A stretch of DNA of 50,707 nt from Amycolatopsis thermalba (GTDB taxonomy: Bacteria; Actinomycetota; Actinomycetes; Mycobacteriales; Pseudonocardiaceae), in contig NZ_PQHW01000045.1 of the NCBI RefSeq assembly GCF_003385215.1, forward strand, positions 1-50,707, in the 5' to 3' direction. Shown here piece by piece: positions 7,008-16,430 of the stretch; positions within the stretch are counted from its first letter, which is position 1, and every line of letters starts with the position of its first letter. The position numbers and the translations under genes are program-made. The notes under the pieces are model-generated. The model searched no databases. It had not been told where the DNA came from and was given only the letters and a program-made list of their open reading frames with translations.

Positions 7008-9863
7008 GTGAGTGAAGCAATCGAGGAAACGCCCGGCCACCGGTACAACGCCGACCTGGCCGGTCGGGTCGAGCTGCGCTGGCAGAACTACTGGGCCGAT
7101 CACGGCACCTTCCACGCACCGAACCCGGCCGGCTCGCTGGCGACCGACTCCAGCGTTCCCTCGGACAAGCTCTTCGTGCAGGACATGTTCCCCTACCCGT
7201 CGGGGGCCGGCCTGCACGTGGGGCACCCGCTGGGCTTCATCGCGACTGACGTGTACGCCCGCTACCACCGCATGATCGGGCGCAACGTCCTGCACACCAT
7301 GGGCTTCGACGCGTTCGGCCTGCCCGCCGAGCAGTACGCGGTGCAGACCGGGCAGCACCCGCGCAAGACCACCGAGCAGAACATGGAGACCTACCTGCGG
7401 CAGATCCGCAGGCTGGGCCTGGGCCACGACGAGCGCCGCCGGATCGCCACGATCGATCCGGAGTACTACAAGTGGACCCAGTGGATCTTCCTGAAGATCT
7501 ACGACTCCTGGTACGACGAGAAGCAGGGCAAGGCCCGGCCGATCGTCGAGCTGGAGGCCGAGTACGCGGAAGGGCGCCGCGCTGTGCCTTCTCCGGACGG
7601 CCGGGCATGGAGCGAGCTGACCCGTGCCGAGCAGCTGGTGATCCTGGACGAGCACCGGCTGGCCTACATCTCCGAGGCGCCGGTGAACTGGTGCCCCGGG
7701 CTGGGCACGGTGCTGTCCAACGAGGAGGTCACGCCGGACGGCCGCAGCGAGCGCGGCAACTTCCCGGTGTTCCGACGCAACCTGCGCCAGTGGATGATGC
7801 GCATCACCGCCTACGCCGACCGCCTGGTCGACGACCTGGACCGGCTGGAGTGGCCGGAGAAGGTCAAGTCGATGCAGCGCAACTGGATCGGCCGGTCGCA
7901 CGGTGCGCGTGTGAACTTCGCCGCCGGTGAGCACGAGATCGAGGTCTTCACCACCCGGCCGGACACCCTGTTCGGCGCCACCTACATGGTGCTGGCGCCG
8001 GAGCACCCGCTGGTCGACGAGCTGACCACGGACGCGTGGCCGTCCGATGTGGACGAGCGCTGGACCGGTGGCGCCGCCACCCCGGCCGAGGCGGTCGCCG
8101 CCTATCGCCGCGCCGCGTCGCGGAAGTCCGAACTGGACCGCCAGGAGAGCAAGGACAAGACGGGCGTCTTCGTCGGCTCGTACGCGGTGAACCCCGCCAA
8201 CGGCAAGGAGATCCCGGTCTTCATCGCGGACTACGTGCTGATGGGCTACGGCACCGGCGCGATCATGGCGGTGCCGGCGCAGGACCAGCGCGACTGGGAC
8301 TTCGCGGAGAAGTTCGGGCTGGAGATCGTCCGCACGGTCCAGCCGAGCGAGGGCTTCGACGGCAAGGCGTTCACCGGTGACGGCGTCGCGATCAACTCGC
8401 GCCAGGAAAACGGACTCAGCCTGGACGGCCTGAACGTCGACGACGCCAAGAAGACGATGATCGCCTGGCTGGAGGAGAACGGCCACGGCGCCGGCACCGT
8501 GCAGTACAAGCTGCGCGACTGGCTGTTCTCGCGGCAGCGGTACTGGGGCGAGCCGTTCCCGATCGTGTACGACGAGGACGGCCGGGCGCACGCGATCCCG
8601 GAGCACCTGCTGCCGGTCGAGCTGCCCGAGGTGGACGACTACTCGCCGCGCACCTTCGACCCGGAGGACGCCGACAGCGAGCCGTCGCCGCCGCTGTCCC
8701 GCGCGAGCGACTGGGTCGAGGTCGAGCTGGACCTGGGTGACGGCAAGAAGACCTACCGCCGCGACACGAACACCATGCCCAACTGGGCCGGCTCGTGCTG
8801 GTACCAGCTGCGCTACGTCGACCCGGACAACGCCGAGCGGTTCGTCGACCCGGGCAACGAGCAGTACTGGATGGGCCCACGCCCGGCCGAGCACGGCGTG
8901 AACGACCCGGGCGGCGTCGACCTGTACGTCGGTGGCGTCGAGCACGCGGTGCTGCACCTGCTGTACGCGCGGTTCTGGCAGAAGGTGCTGTTCGACCTGG
9001 GGTACGTCAGCGCCGAGGAGCCGTACCGGCGGCTGTTCAACCAGGGCTACATCCAGGCCTACGCCTACACCGACGAGCGCGGCTTCTACGTCCCGGCCGA
9101 GGAGGTGGAGGAGTCCGACGGCAAGTTCTTCCACCAGGGCAAGGAAGTCAGGCAAGAGTACGGGAAGATGGGCAAGAGCCTGAAGAACGTGGTCACGCCC
9201 GACCAGATGGCGGCGGACTACGGGGCCGACACCTTCCGGTTCTACGAGATGTCGATGGGCCCGCTGGCCGACTCCCGGCCGTGGGCGACGAAGGACGTCG
9301 TCGGCGCGCACCGGTTCCTGCAGCGCGTGTGGCGCCTGGTGGTGTCCGAGCAGACCGGTGAGCCGCGGGTGTCGGCGGCCGAGCCGACGGATGACGACCG
9401 CCGGATCCTGCACAAGACCATCGCCGGTGTCCGCGACGACTACTCGGGTCTGCGGTTCAACACCGCCGGCGCGAAGCTGATCGAGTACAACAACCACCTG
9501 ACCAAGGTCTACGGCGCCGCCGAGTCGACGCCGCGCGAGCTGGTCGAGCCGCTGGTGCTGATGCTGGCGCCGCTGTGCCCGCACATCGCCGAGGAGCTGT
9601 GGCACCGGCTGGGCCACGAGGGCTCGCTGGCGCACGGCCCGTTCCCGGTCGCCGACGAGAAGTTCCTGGCCGAGGACACCGTGGAGTACCCGATCCAGGT
9701 CAACGGCAAGATCCGCGCGCGGATCCAGGTGCCCGCGGACGCGGCCAAGGAGGCCGTCGAGGCCGCCGCCCTGGCCGACGAGAAGATCGTGGCGCTGCTG
9801 GGCGGCGGCACCCCGCGCAAGGTCATCGTCGTCCCGGGCCGCCTGGTCAACGTGGTGCTCTAG
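7008..9863 (+). CDS. leuS: Leucine--tRNA ligase
   Basis: 951 residues, normal for actinobacterial LeuRS. It charges tRNA-Leu in the cytoplasm. Class I signatures are present: the HIGH-type motif in [16 protein letters not shown] (about residues 61-76) and the KMSKS-type motif KMGKSLKN near residue 720. The CP1 editing domain contains [20 protein letters not shown]. The leucine-specific region and C-terminal anticodon-binding domain ([14 protein letters not shown]) are complete. The GTG at 7008 is chosen because a TACCAT box 6 nt upstream makes the mRNA leaderless. The stop codon overlaps the stop of the convergent tetR gene within a CTAG sequence. Confidence 0.97.
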   Translation: MSEAIEETPGHRYNADLAGRVELRWQNYWADHGTFHAPNPAGSLATDSSVPSDKLFVQDMFPYPSGAGLHVGHPLGFIATDVYARYHRMIGRNVLHTMGFDAFGLPAEQYAVQTGQHPRKTTEQNMETYLRQIRRLGLGHDERRRIATIDPEYYKWTQWIFLKIYDSWYDEKQGKARPIVELEAEYAEGRRAVPSPDGRAWSELTRAEQLVILDEHRLAYISEAPVNWCPGLGTVLSNEEVTPDGRSERGNFPVFRRNLRQWMMRITAYADRLVDDLDRLEWPEKVKSMQRNWIGRSHGARVNFAAGEHEIEVFTTRPDTLFGATYMVLAPEHPLVDELTTDAWPSDVDERWTGGAATPAEAVAAYRRAASRKSELDRQESKDKTGVFVGSYAVNPANGKEIPVFIADYVLMGYGTGAIMAVPAQDQRDWDFAEKFGLEIVRTVQPSEGFDGKAFTGDGVAINSRQENGLSLDGLNVDDAKKTMIAWLEENGHGAGTVQYKLRDWLFSRQRYWGEPFPIVYDEDGRAHAIPEHLLPVELPEVDDYSPRTFDPEDADSEPSPPLSRASDWVEVELDLGDGKKTYRRDTNTMPNWAGSCWYQLRYVDPDNAERFVDPGNEQYWMGPRPAEHGVNDPGGVDLYVGGVEHAVLHLLYARFWQKVLFDLGYVSAEEPYRRLFNQGYIQAYAYTDERGFYVPAEEVEESDGKFFHQGKEVRQEYGKMGKSLKNVVTPDQMAADYGADTFRFYEMSMGPLADSRPWATKDVVGAHRFLQRVWRLVVSEQTGEPRVSAAEPTDDDRRILHKTIAGVRDDYSGLRFNTAGAKLIEYNNHLTKVYGAAESTPRELVEPLVLMLAPLCPHIAEELWHRLGHEGSLAHGPFPVADEKFLAEDTVEYPIQVNGKIRARIQVPADAAKEAVEAAALADEKIVALLGGGTPRKVIVVPGRLVNVVL

Positions 9864-10603
9864 GAGGCGTCGAGGCCGATCTCGCGGGCGAGGTCGGCCA
9901 GCAGCGCGTCGAACACGGCGTCCGGCTTGGACATCGGGATCGGGTAGTTGCCGAACACCTCGAGCGTCACGTGCCCGTAGAGGCGCGCCCAGAACTGGAT
10001 CATCACGTACGTGGTGCCCAGGTCGAGCTTCTCCGGCGGGAAGTCGACGCCCGATTCGCGCAGGACCGCGAGCAGGTCGTCCTGAAACGCGGTCAGGTCG
10101 TCGTGCAGCTCGACGGGCACCGCCTCGGTCGGCGGGATCTCCAGCTGGAAGTTGGCCAGCAGGTGCCCGGCGGCGGTGAGGAAGATCCGGCCGAACGGCT
10201 CGTTGGCCCGGTTCAGGGTCGCCACGCTGCCGGCCGCCGAACCGACCTCGCCGGTCGGCGACGCGAACACCAGCGTGAACTCCTTGGTGTGCGTGAGCGC
10301 CCAGCGCCGGAAGCCGCGGCAGATCGCGAAGAGCTGCACCGCGCCGTCGTCGGGCAGGCCGGAGATCTCCTCGGTGAGTTCGGCGGCCAGGTCCGCGACG
10401 ACGTCGAGGCGCAGGTGTTCGACGAGGTCGTCACGTGAGCCGTAGTACCGGTAGAGGGCGGGGGCGGTGATGCCGAGTTCACGGGCGATGGCCCGCAACG
10501 TCACGGCTTCCGGTCCGCGCTCGACGAGGAGCTTGCGTGCGGTCCGGCGGATGTCCTGATCGGTCGCCGCGCGCTCGCGACCCCGTCGGGTCGGCTTGTC
10601 CAT
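9860..10603 (-). CDS. TetR/AcrR-family transcriptional regulator
   Basis: 247 residues. The N-terminal helix-turn-helix is clear: [47 protein letters not shown] (residues ~15-65). The C-terminal ligand domain is of the WHG-like type with a [18 protein letters not shown] segment. The regulator probably represses a nearby or distant gene in response to a small molecule; no effector can be named. It is convergent with leuS and divergent from rbsK, with a 282-bp spacer holding a strong inverted repeat (10655-10690) that could be its operator. A TAGAAT box lies 6 nt before the ATG. Confidence 0.85.
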   Translation of the reverse strand: MDKPTRRGRERAATDQDIRRTARKLLVERGPEAVTLRAIARELGITAPALYRYYGSRDDLVEHLRLDVVADLAAELTEEISGLPDDGAVQLFAICRGFRRWALTHTKEFTLVFASPTGEVGSAAGSVATLNRANEPFGRIFLTAAGHLLANFQLEIPPTEAVPVELHDDLTAFQDDLLAVLRESGVDFPPEKLDLGTTYVMIQFWARLYGHVTLEVFGNYPIPMSKPDAVFDALLADLAREIGLDAS

Positions 10604-10609
10604 TCCGGC

Positions 10610-10615
10610 ATTCTA
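10610..10615 (-). promoter_or_regulatory. -10 box TAGAAT of a leaderless promoter (tetR-type gene)
   Basis: TAGAAT lies 6 nt before ATG 10603 and sits inside the palindrome TTCTAGAA (10611-10618), so repressor binding here would mask the promoter. Confidence 0.5.
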
Positions 10616-10654
10616 GAAGGTGAGCGCGCATTTCCGGCGGAATCGGGCGCCGCC

Positions 10655-10690
10655 GGTACCGATCGCTCGGGGGGCTACGCGATCGGTACC
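10655..10690. promoter_or_regulatory. Perfect 12-bp inverted repeat in a divergent intergenic region
   Basis: GGTACCGATCGC (10655-10666) and GCGATCGGTACC (10679-10690) are exact inverted copies around a 12-nt spacer. The element lies between two divergently transcribed genes, so it is not at the end of either. It may be an operator (tetR or rbsK control) or a structured RNA. A second, weaker inverted repeat CCCGAT/ATCGGG is at 10771-10797. Confidence 0.5.
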
Positions 10691-10885
10691 AGCGACCCGA
10701 TGCCCGGCCTCCGGTGGCGCAACCGGTGCCGGACGCCAAGTGAGAGCCCGCGTGAACCCTGGTGGGACGCCCCGATGTCGAGATTGCCCCAATCGGGTGA
10801 ACGTCGCGGACGCTCACCTTAGTGTCGCACCATTCGCCCCAGAAGTTACAAGAATCTTCACGTTTGCATAGGAAAGAATGCCCGG

Positions 10886-11758
10886 ATGGCTTGCGACGTT
10901 CTGGTGGTCGGCTCCGCCAACGCTGATCTCGTGGTCCCCGCCGAGCGCCGGCCCGGGCCCGGCGAGACCGTGCTGGGCGGCGACACGGTGGTCTCCCCGG
11001 GCGGCAAGGGGGCGAACACCGCGGTCGCGGCGGCCCGGCTCGGCGCCGAGGTCGCCCTGCTCGGTGCGGTCGGCGAGGACTCCTACGGGGATCTGCTGCT
11101 CGATTCGCTGCGGGACGCCGGTGTCCGCACCGATCTGGTGCGGCGGGTGGCGCGGCCGACCGGCATCGCCTACATCACCGTGACGCCGGACGGCGAGAAC
11201 TCGATCCTGGTCTCCCCCGGCGCGAACACCGCGCTCGAACCGTCCGTGGTGGACAGCGCGCTGGACGGGGCGAAGGTGGTGGTCGCGTCGATGGAGATCC
11301 CGCTCGCGACGGTCGAACGGACGGTCGCGGTCGCCGCCGAGCAGGGCGTGTGCAGCCTGCTCAACCTGTCCCCGGTCGCCGCGGTGAGCCCGGCGACCCT
11401 GGCCGCGCTCGACGTGCTGCTGGTCAACGAGCACGAGGCCGCGTGGCTGCTCGGTGACGGGGTGCCGCCGGAGCGGCTGCTCGACCTGGGGCCGTCCGCG
11501 GCGGTCGTGACGCTGGGCGCGCGCGGGGCGCTGGTGATCACCGGCGACGGGACCACCGAGGTCGCCGCGCCGAAGGTGACGCCCGTGGACACCACCGGCG
11601 CGGGCGACGGGTTCACCGGTGCGCTGGCCGCGGCGATCGCGGAGGGCAAGCACCTGGAGACGGCGGCGCGGCGGGCGGCGCAGGTCGCGGCGATCTCGGT
11701 CACCCGGCCCGGCGCGCAGCCCTCCTACCCGACGGCTGCGGAAGTCGCGGGTTCGTGA
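10886..11758 (+). CDS. rbsK: Ribokinase (PfkB-family sugar kinase)
   Basis: 290 residues. PfkB-family landmarks are in order: VVGSANADLVV at the N-terminus, SPGGKGANTAVAAARLGA (signature 1, residues ~36-53), and DTTGAGDGFTGAL near residue 237 (signature 2, with the catalytic Asp in GAGDGF). The enzyme phosphorylates ribose (or a related pentose) at O5 with ATP. No rbs transporter genes flank it, so substrate is assigned from similarity to ribokinase rather than context. A purine-rich AGGAAAGA lies about 10 nt before ATG 10886. ptsP follows 43 bp downstream with its own promoter. Confidence 0.88.
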   Translation: MACDVLVVGSANADLVVPAERRPGPGETVLGGDTVVSPGGKGANTAVAAARLGAEVALLGAVGEDSYGDLLLDSLRDAGVRTDLVRRVARPTGIAYITVTPDGENSILVSPGANTALEPSVVDSALDGAKVVVASMEIPLATVERTVAVAAEQGVCSLLNLSPVAAVSPATLAALDVLLVNEHEAAWLLGDGVPPERLLDLGPSAAVVTLGARGALVITGDGTTEVAAPKVTPVDTTGAGDGFTGALAAAIAEGKHLETAARRAAQVAAISVTRPGAQPSYPTAAEVAGS

Positions 11759-11788
11759 AACGCTGGTCCGGTACGGATCCGGAGAGGG

Positions 11789-11804
11789 TATGGTCTAGAC
11801 CATG
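11789..11804 (+). promoter_or_regulatory. DasR-type (dre) operator overlapping the ptsP -10 box and start codon
   Basis: TGGTCTAGACCA (11791-11802) is a perfect 12-bp palindrome matching the core of the DasR responsive element known in Streptomyces (A-S-TGGTCTAGACCA-S-T). It overlaps a TATGGT -10 box (11789-11794) and the A of the ATG at 11802. DasR is a GntR-family repressor released by glucosamine-6-phosphate, and PTS genes are classic targets. The dasR gene is not in this window. Confidence 0.82.
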
Positions 11805-13433
11805 TCGGAAACGAGGCTGTCCGGGGTGCCGGTGAGCCCGGGTCGCGCGAGCGGTCCGGTCGTCGCCGTGGCCGAACCCGCCGCCGCGCCCGCGAGCGGG
11901 CCCAGCCCGTCCGATCCGCAGGCCGAGGCCGCGCGGATCGCGCCGGCCGCGCAGGCGGTTGCCGCGCGGCTGGAAGCGCTTGCCGGCCAGGCGACCGGCG
12001 ACGCCGCCACGATCCTGCTGACCACCGCGGCGATGGCCGGTGACCCGGCGCTGGTCAGCGAGGCGGAACGGCTGGTCGTCGCGGAGGGCAAGCCGGCCGC
12101 GCGGGCGGTCTACGAGGCGGCGAACGGCTTCGCGAAAGCGCTTGCCGCGGCCGGTGGGTACATGGCCGAGCGGGTCCGCGACGTCGAGGACATCCGGGAC
12201 CGCGTGATCGCCGAGCTGCAGGGCGTGGCGCCGCCCGGGGTGCCGGACCTGGCCGGTCCGAGCGTGCTCGTCGCGCGGGACCTGGCACCGGCCGACACGG
12301 CGGGCCTCGACCCGGCGCGGGTGCTGGCGCTGGTGACCGAGGAGGGCGGGCCGACCAGCCACACCGCGATCCTGGCCCGGTCGCTCGGGATCCCGGCGGT
12401 GGTGGCCGTGCGCGGGGTGCTCGGTCTGCGGGCGGAGGCGCTGCTGGTGGACGGCGATACCGGCGTGGTCGAGGTCGTCGCGGCGGACGCGCCGGTGCTG
12501 GCGGCGGTGCGCGAGGGCGCGGCGGAGTGGAACGGGGTCGGCGCGACGGCGGACGACCACCGGGTCAAGGTGCTCGGCAACGTCGGCTCACCCGCGGACG
12601 CGACCGCCGCGGCGGAGGCGGGGGCCGAGGGTGTGGGCCTGTTCCGCACGGAGTTCTGCTACCTGGACGCCCCGGCCGAGCCGTCGGTCGACGAGCAGCG
12701 GGCCGCGTACGCCGCGGTGCTGGCGCCGTTCGCGGGGAAGCCGGTGGTGGTGCGGACGCTGGACGCGGGCGCGGACAAGCCGCTCGCGTTCCTGTCCCCG
12801 GAGGCGGAACCGAACCCGGCGCTGGGCGTGCGGGGCGTGCGCGTGGCGTTCGACCGGCCGGACGTGCTGGACCGGCAGCTGGAGGCGATCGCGGGCGCGG
12901 CGGCGGATTCGGGCGCCGAGGTGTCGGTGATGGCGCCGATGGTGGCGACCGCGGCGGAGGCGGCGTGGTTCGCCGAACGCGTGCGGGCCGCGGGAATCAC
13001 GCGGGCCGGGGTGATGATCGAGGTCCCGGCGGCGGCGCTGGCGGCGGAGGAGATCCTGGCGGCGGTCGACTTCGTCTCGGTGGGCACGAACGACCTGGCG
13101 CAGTACACGTTCGCCGCGGACCGGCAGCTGGGGGCGGTGGCGGGCTTGAACGACCCGTGGCAACCGGCGCTGCTGCGGCTGATCGCGCTGGTCGGCAAGG
13201 CCGCGCGAGCGAGCGGCAAACCAGCGGGCGTCTGCGGCGAGGCGGCGGCGGACCCTCTGCTGGCGCGCGTGCTGACGGGCCTGGGAATGACGAGCCTGTC
13301 GATGAACGCGAGCGCGATCCGCACGGTGGGGGCCAGCCTGGCGCAGGTGGGTCTGGCGGACTGCCAGCGGGCCGCGGAGGCCGCCCTGGCGGCCCCGACT
13401 CCCGCCGAGGCACGCACCGCCGCACGGGGCTGA
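11802..13433 (+). CDS. ptsP: Phosphoenolpyruvate--protein phosphotransferase (PTS enzyme I)
   Basis: 543 residues, typical for enzyme I. It transfers phosphate from PEP to HPr, the first step of PTS sugar uptake. The N-terminal domain carries the phosphorylated histidine in GGPTSHTAILARSLGIPAVV (about residue 187). The C-terminal PEP-binding barrel has GVGLFRTEFCYLDA, VVVRTLDAGADKPL, MIEVPAAAL, VSVGTNDLAQYTFAADR and CGEAAADP with the catalytic Cys. The mRNA appears leaderless (TATGGT 7 nt before ATG). A DasR-like operator covers the start, implying induction by N-acetylglucosamine breakdown products. Confidence 0.95.
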   Translation: MSETRLSGVPVSPGRASGPVVAVAEPAAAPASGPSPSDPQAEAARIAPAAQAVAARLEALAGQATGDAATILLTTAAMAGDPALVSEAERLVVAEGKPAARAVYEAANGFAKALAAAGGYMAERVRDVEDIRDRVIAELQGVAPPGVPDLAGPSVLVARDLAPADTAGLDPARVLALVTEEGGPTSHTAILARSLGIPAVVAVRGVLGLRAEALLVDGDTGVVEVVAADAPVLAAVREGAAEWNGVGATADDHRVKVLGNVGSPADATAAAEAGAEGVGLFRTEFCYLDAPAEPSVDEQRAAYAAVLAPFAGKPVVVRTLDAGADKPLAFLSPEAEPNPALGVRGVRVAFDRPDVLDRQLEAIAGAAADSGAEVSVMAPMVATAAEAAWFAERVRAAGITRAGVMIEVPAAALAAEEILAAVDFVSVGTNDLAQYTFAADRQLGAVAGLNDPWQPALLRLIALVGKAARASGKPAGVCGEAAADPLLARVLTGLGMTSLSMNASAIRTVGASLAQVGLADCQRAAEAALAAPTPAEARTAARG

Positions 13434-13520
13434 CCGGGCATCCACCGAGGGCCAGCTCCGGCGGCGGCGAAGGGCTATCAAGGGTGCCCGGCGCAGGCAA
13501 CCCACGGCCGGAGTTCGCGC

Positions 13521-13781
13521 GCCTGTCGCTGGAGCAGCGCCCGCACACCGCCCCCGAGGGTGAGTTGTGGTGCCCCGCTGCGGCCCTGCCCCTGTCGGCA
13601 AAAGCGCCTCGCTGCCGCGGAGGACTGGCCAAGGGAGCTCCGGCCAGCCAAGCTCCGGCCCGGGATCATCGGCGGTTTGCGTGCCTGTCGTCGGAGCGGC
13701 GCTAGCGCATCGCCCCGAGGGTGAGTTGTGGTGCCCCCGCTGCGGCCCTGCCTCTGTCGGCAAGAGCGCCTCGCTGCCGCA
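13521..13781. repeat. Imperfect direct repeat in a 550-bp non-coding gap
   Basis: The gap 13434-13986 holds no convincing gene. Two related units, 13521-13620 and 13683-13781, begin GCCTGTCG and share GAGGGTGAGTTGTGGTGCCC, then GCTGCGGCCCTGCC and CGCCTCGCTGCCGC, offset by about 161 bp. Further along, GCGGCGCTTGCGCGC and GCGGCGTTTGCGCGC (about 13850 and 13920) look like more diverged members. This resembles a genomic REP-like or degraded repeat family rather than protein-coding sequence. Confidence 0.6.
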
Positions 13782-13986
13782 GGTGCAGCCCGTCCACGCG
13801 GTTGCGCCGCCGCTGCGGGCGCCTCCCGCGTCCCGCGCGCAGCGCTGCGGCGCTTGCGCGCCTCCCGCTCCGCCTGCAGGGCCGTGGCCCCGCCCGCACC
13901 TGCGCCCCCGCTGCCGCCCTGCGGCGTTTGCGCGCGCCGTAGCCTTCCCGCGCCCGCACAGCCTGCGGTGCTCCCCAGCCGCGCCC

Positions 13987-14604
13987 CTAATGGCCGAAGA
14001 ACCCCCGCCGCGGGTGGCGGATCACCAGTGAGCCTCCGTGCAGCCGGCCGGCGAACACCAGCCGCGGGTTGCCGGGCCTGCCGTCGGAACCCGTCTTGTC
14101 CTGGAGGGAGCCGTACTTGATCTCGGTGATCGCGTTCAGGTCGACCGCCGCGTGGTCTGGGATGATCACCTCGACCGAGCCCCACTTGCAGTCCAGCTCG
14201 ACCCGCACCACCGGGCTCGCCACCTGCGCGTCGCTGAAATCGAGCTTCGTCGAGCCGTACCGGTTGCGCACCACCACCTCCGGCGGCACCAGCCACCGGC
14301 CGTTGCGCACCAGCGCCGAGTACTTCGCGTTCAGCTCCAGCCGCTGGTCCGGCGAGAACGACACCGCCGGCGCGGCCGGGTACACCTCCGGGTGCACCAG
14401 CCCGGGCAGGTCCGCGAGCACCGCGTTCAGCTCACCCCGTGTGCGCGCCGCCAACGCCTTGTCGGTCCGCTCGGTGAACTCGTCGAGGTCGATCATGCCG
14501 CGGCCGATCGCCTTCTGCAGCACCTCCACGACGTACTCGCGCTCCGCGTCCGACACCCGCAGGTCGCGCGGGCTCATCGGCTTGGTCCCGGTCTCCTCGC
14601 CCAT
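13987..14604 (-). CDS. DUF1707 (SHOCT-like) protein with LiaF-like C-terminal domain
   Basis: 205 residues, no membrane segment. Residues ~12-65 form the DUF1707 domain (LRVSDAEREYVVEVLQKAIG, then GMIDLDEFTERTDKALAART), common in actinobacteria. The C-terminal part (LDFSDAQVASPVVRVELDCK, WGSVEVIIP) resembles the beta-helical domain of LiaF/YvqF cell-wall-stress proteins. The gene precedes a NarL-type two-component pair on the same strand, which recalls the liaF-liaRS arrangement, but it has its own leaderless promoter and is transcribed downstream of them. A role in envelope-stress sensing is inference. Confidence 0.75.
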   Translation of the reverse strand: MGEETGTKPMSPRDLRVSDAEREYVVEVLQKAIGRGMIDLDEFTERTDKALAARTRGELNAVLADLPGLVHPEVYPAAPAVSFSPDQRLELNAKYSALVRNGRWLVPPEVVVRNRYGSTKLDFSDAQVASPVVRVELDCKWGSVEVIIPDHAAVDLNAITEIKYGSLQDKTGSDGRPGNPRLVFAGRLHGGSLVIRHPRRGFFGH

Positions 14605-14610
14605 GCCACC

Positions 14611-14616
14611 ACGCTA
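14611..14616 (-). promoter_or_regulatory. -10 box TAGCGT of a leaderless promoter (DUF1707 gene)
   Basis: TAGCGT lies 6 nt before ATG 14604. Confidence 0.5.
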
Positions 14617-14652
14617 CGACCGGCGACCCCGGGACGAGATCCGGGAAAATCC

Positions 14653-15297
14653 CTAGTCTTTGTCGAGCCCGTGCTCGATCGCGTAGCGCGCCAGCTCCAC
14701 CCGGTTGTGCAGCTGCAGCTTCCGCAGCGTCGACTGCACGTGGTTCTCCACCGTCCGGTGCGACAACACCAGCCGCTCGGCGATCTGCCGCGCCGTCAGA
14801 CCCTTCGCGACCAGCCGCAGGACGTCGGTCTCCCGCTCGGTCAGCCGCGGCGGCGCCACCCCGCCCGCCGGCGCGGCCGCCATCCGCCGGTACTCGCCCA
14901 GCACCAGGCCGGCCAGCCCGGGCGTGAACACCGGGTCGCCCTCCGCGGTCCGCCGCACCGCCTCGACCAGCTCCGGCACCGACGCCGACTTCACCAGGTA
15001 CCCGGACGCCCCGGCCTTGACCGCCTCCAGCACGTCGCTGTGCTCACCGCTGGCCGACAACACCAGCACCCGGGTGTCCGGCAGCGACGTGGTGATCTCC
15101 CGCGTCGCGTCGACCCCGGAGGTGTTGCCCAGGTTCATGTCCATCAGCACGACGTCCGGCCGCACCGCGGTCGCGATGCGCACCGCGGCGGCGGCGTCCG
15201 GCGCGGTCGCCCGCACGTCGAACCCGTTCTCGGTCAGGTCGCGTGCCACGCCGTCCCGCCAGATCGGGTGGTCGTCGACGACCATCACGCTGATCAT
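14653..15297 (-). CDS. NarL/LuxR-type response regulator
   Basis: 214 residues. The receiver domain shows the acidic pair DD at 8-9, phospho-acceptor Asp53 in VVLMDMNLGN, and the conserved Lys in GYLVKSAS. The C-terminal LuxR-type helix-turn-helix is LTERETDVLRLVAKGLTARQ with IAERLVLSHRTVENH. It is the DNA-binding partner of the adjacent histidine kinase. The ATG at 15297 overlaps the kinase stop codon (ATGA); a longer frame upstream exists but lies inside the kinase gene and is not needed. Target genes are unknown. Confidence 0.92.
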   Translation of the reverse strand: MISVMVVDDHPIWRDGVARDLTENGFDVRATAPDAAAAVRIATAVRPDVVLMDMNLGNTSGVDATREITTSLPDTRVLVLSASGEHSDVLEAVKAGASGYLVKSASVPELVEAVRRTAEGDPVFTPGLAGLVLGEYRRMAAAPAGGVAPPRLTERETDVLRLVAKGLTARQIAERLVLSHRTVENHVQSTLRKLQLHNRVELARYAIEHGLDKD

Positions 15298-16430
15298 GTC
15301 CTCGGCACCCGGATCTCCCATTCGGTCCCCTGCCCTGGCGCGGTCTCCAGGGAGATCGTGCCACCGAGTTCGGTCACGCGTCCCCGTATCGAGTGAACAA
15401 CCCCCATCCGGCCCTCACTCTCCGCGTCCGCGAGCCGTCCCGCGGGGATGCCCGGGCCGTCGTCCCGCACGGTCACCACGACCTCACCGCCGACGTCCTC
15501 CAGCAACACCCACGCCTTGGCCGCCGGACCGGCGTGCTTGTCGACGTTGGACAGGGCCTCGCGGACCACGGCGACCAGCTCCGCGGTCGTCCGGGACGGC
15601 AGGTTCACCTCCCCCGCCGGCGCCGCGACCTGGACCTTCGACGATCCGAGCAGCTGCAGCGCGGCCCGCAGATCGGTCTCGCCGGTGCTGTGCCGCCGCG
15701 GCCCGGTGGTGACCAGGGCGCGCAGCGCGATCTCCTGCTCCCCGGCCAGTTCGGCGAGCTCGGCCGCCTCCCCGCCCAGTTCGGCGCCGCGCCGCCGGAC
15801 GCGCGCCAGCACCTGCAGGACGCTGTCGTGGATGTCGCGCGCCAGCCGTTCCCGCTCGGCGTTGGCGACCTCGGTGCGCAGCGCCTCGGCGAGCACGGCC
15901 GCCGACTTGCGCGCGGTCGACGCGCTCATGCCGATCAGCAGCCCGCTCGCGACCAGCAGCACACCGTCCCGCGCCACGTCGAGGGTGAACCCCTGCCGCG
16001 CGATCCCCGTCGCGGCCGCGATCACCAGGCCGGCGGCGACCCCGCCCACCCCGCCGAAGCGGGTGCCCGCCGCGACCGGCGCACCGGCCACCCACACGGT
16101 CGTGATCAGCGGGGCCACCGCCGCGTTCTGCTCGTCGGTCAGGATCCACGGCGAGGTCAGCATCAGGGCGCAGGTGACCAGCACGTCGGCGAAGACGAAC
16201 CACCGCCACCGCCACCGCAGCGCCTCCCGCGCGTAGACCAGGGCGGTCGCGACCGTCCACAGTGTCATCCCGCCGAGCACGGTCCAGGCCAGCCACGGAC
16301 GCTGGTAGCCGTCGTTGTGCACGATCACCGCGCCGACCGCGAACAGCAGCGTGAGCACGCGCAGGCCGATCGTGCCCCACCACAGCGGGGTGGCCGGTTC
16401 GCGCGCGGTGGGCCCGAACCGGCGGCTCAC
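15294..16430 (-). CDS. NarL-family (MacS-like) sensor histidine kinase
   Basis: 378 residues. About five N-terminal membrane helices (residues ~20-175) make up the sensor, with no large extracellular domain. The HisKA_3 dimerisation motif ERERLARDIHDSVLQVLARV places the phospho-accepting His near residue 200. The HATPase domain has the N-box VVREALSNVDKHA and G-box VRDDGPGIPAG. A short-loop membrane sensor like this often detects envelope stress, but the signal is not known. It is translationally coupled to both neighbours: its start overlaps the stop of the AI-2E permease gene and its stop overlaps the regulator start. Confidence 0.9.
   Translation of the reverse strand: MSRRFGPTAREPATPLWWGTIGLRVLTLLFAVGAVIVHNDGYQRPWLAWTVLGGMTLWTVATALVYAREALRWRWRWFVFADVLVTCALMLTSPWILTDEQNAAVAPLITTVWVAGAPVAAGTRFGGVGGVAAGLVIAAATGIARQGFTLDVARDGVLLVASGLLIGMSASTARKSAAVLAEALRTEVANAERERLARDIHDSVLQVLARVRRRGAELGGEAAELAELAGEQEIALRALVTTGPRRHSTGETDLRAALQLLGSSKVQVAAPAGEVNLPSRTTAELVAVVREALSNVDKHAGPAAKAWVLLEDVGGEVVVTVRDDGPGIPAGRLADAESEGRMGVVHSIRGRVTELGGTISLETAPGQGTEWEIRVPRT

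Noticed and set aside
6951..9635. 894-residue open frame antisense to leuS
   Set aside because: Arg/Val/Leu-biased product typical of the opposite strand of GC-rich genes; leuS on the plus strand has all family motifs.
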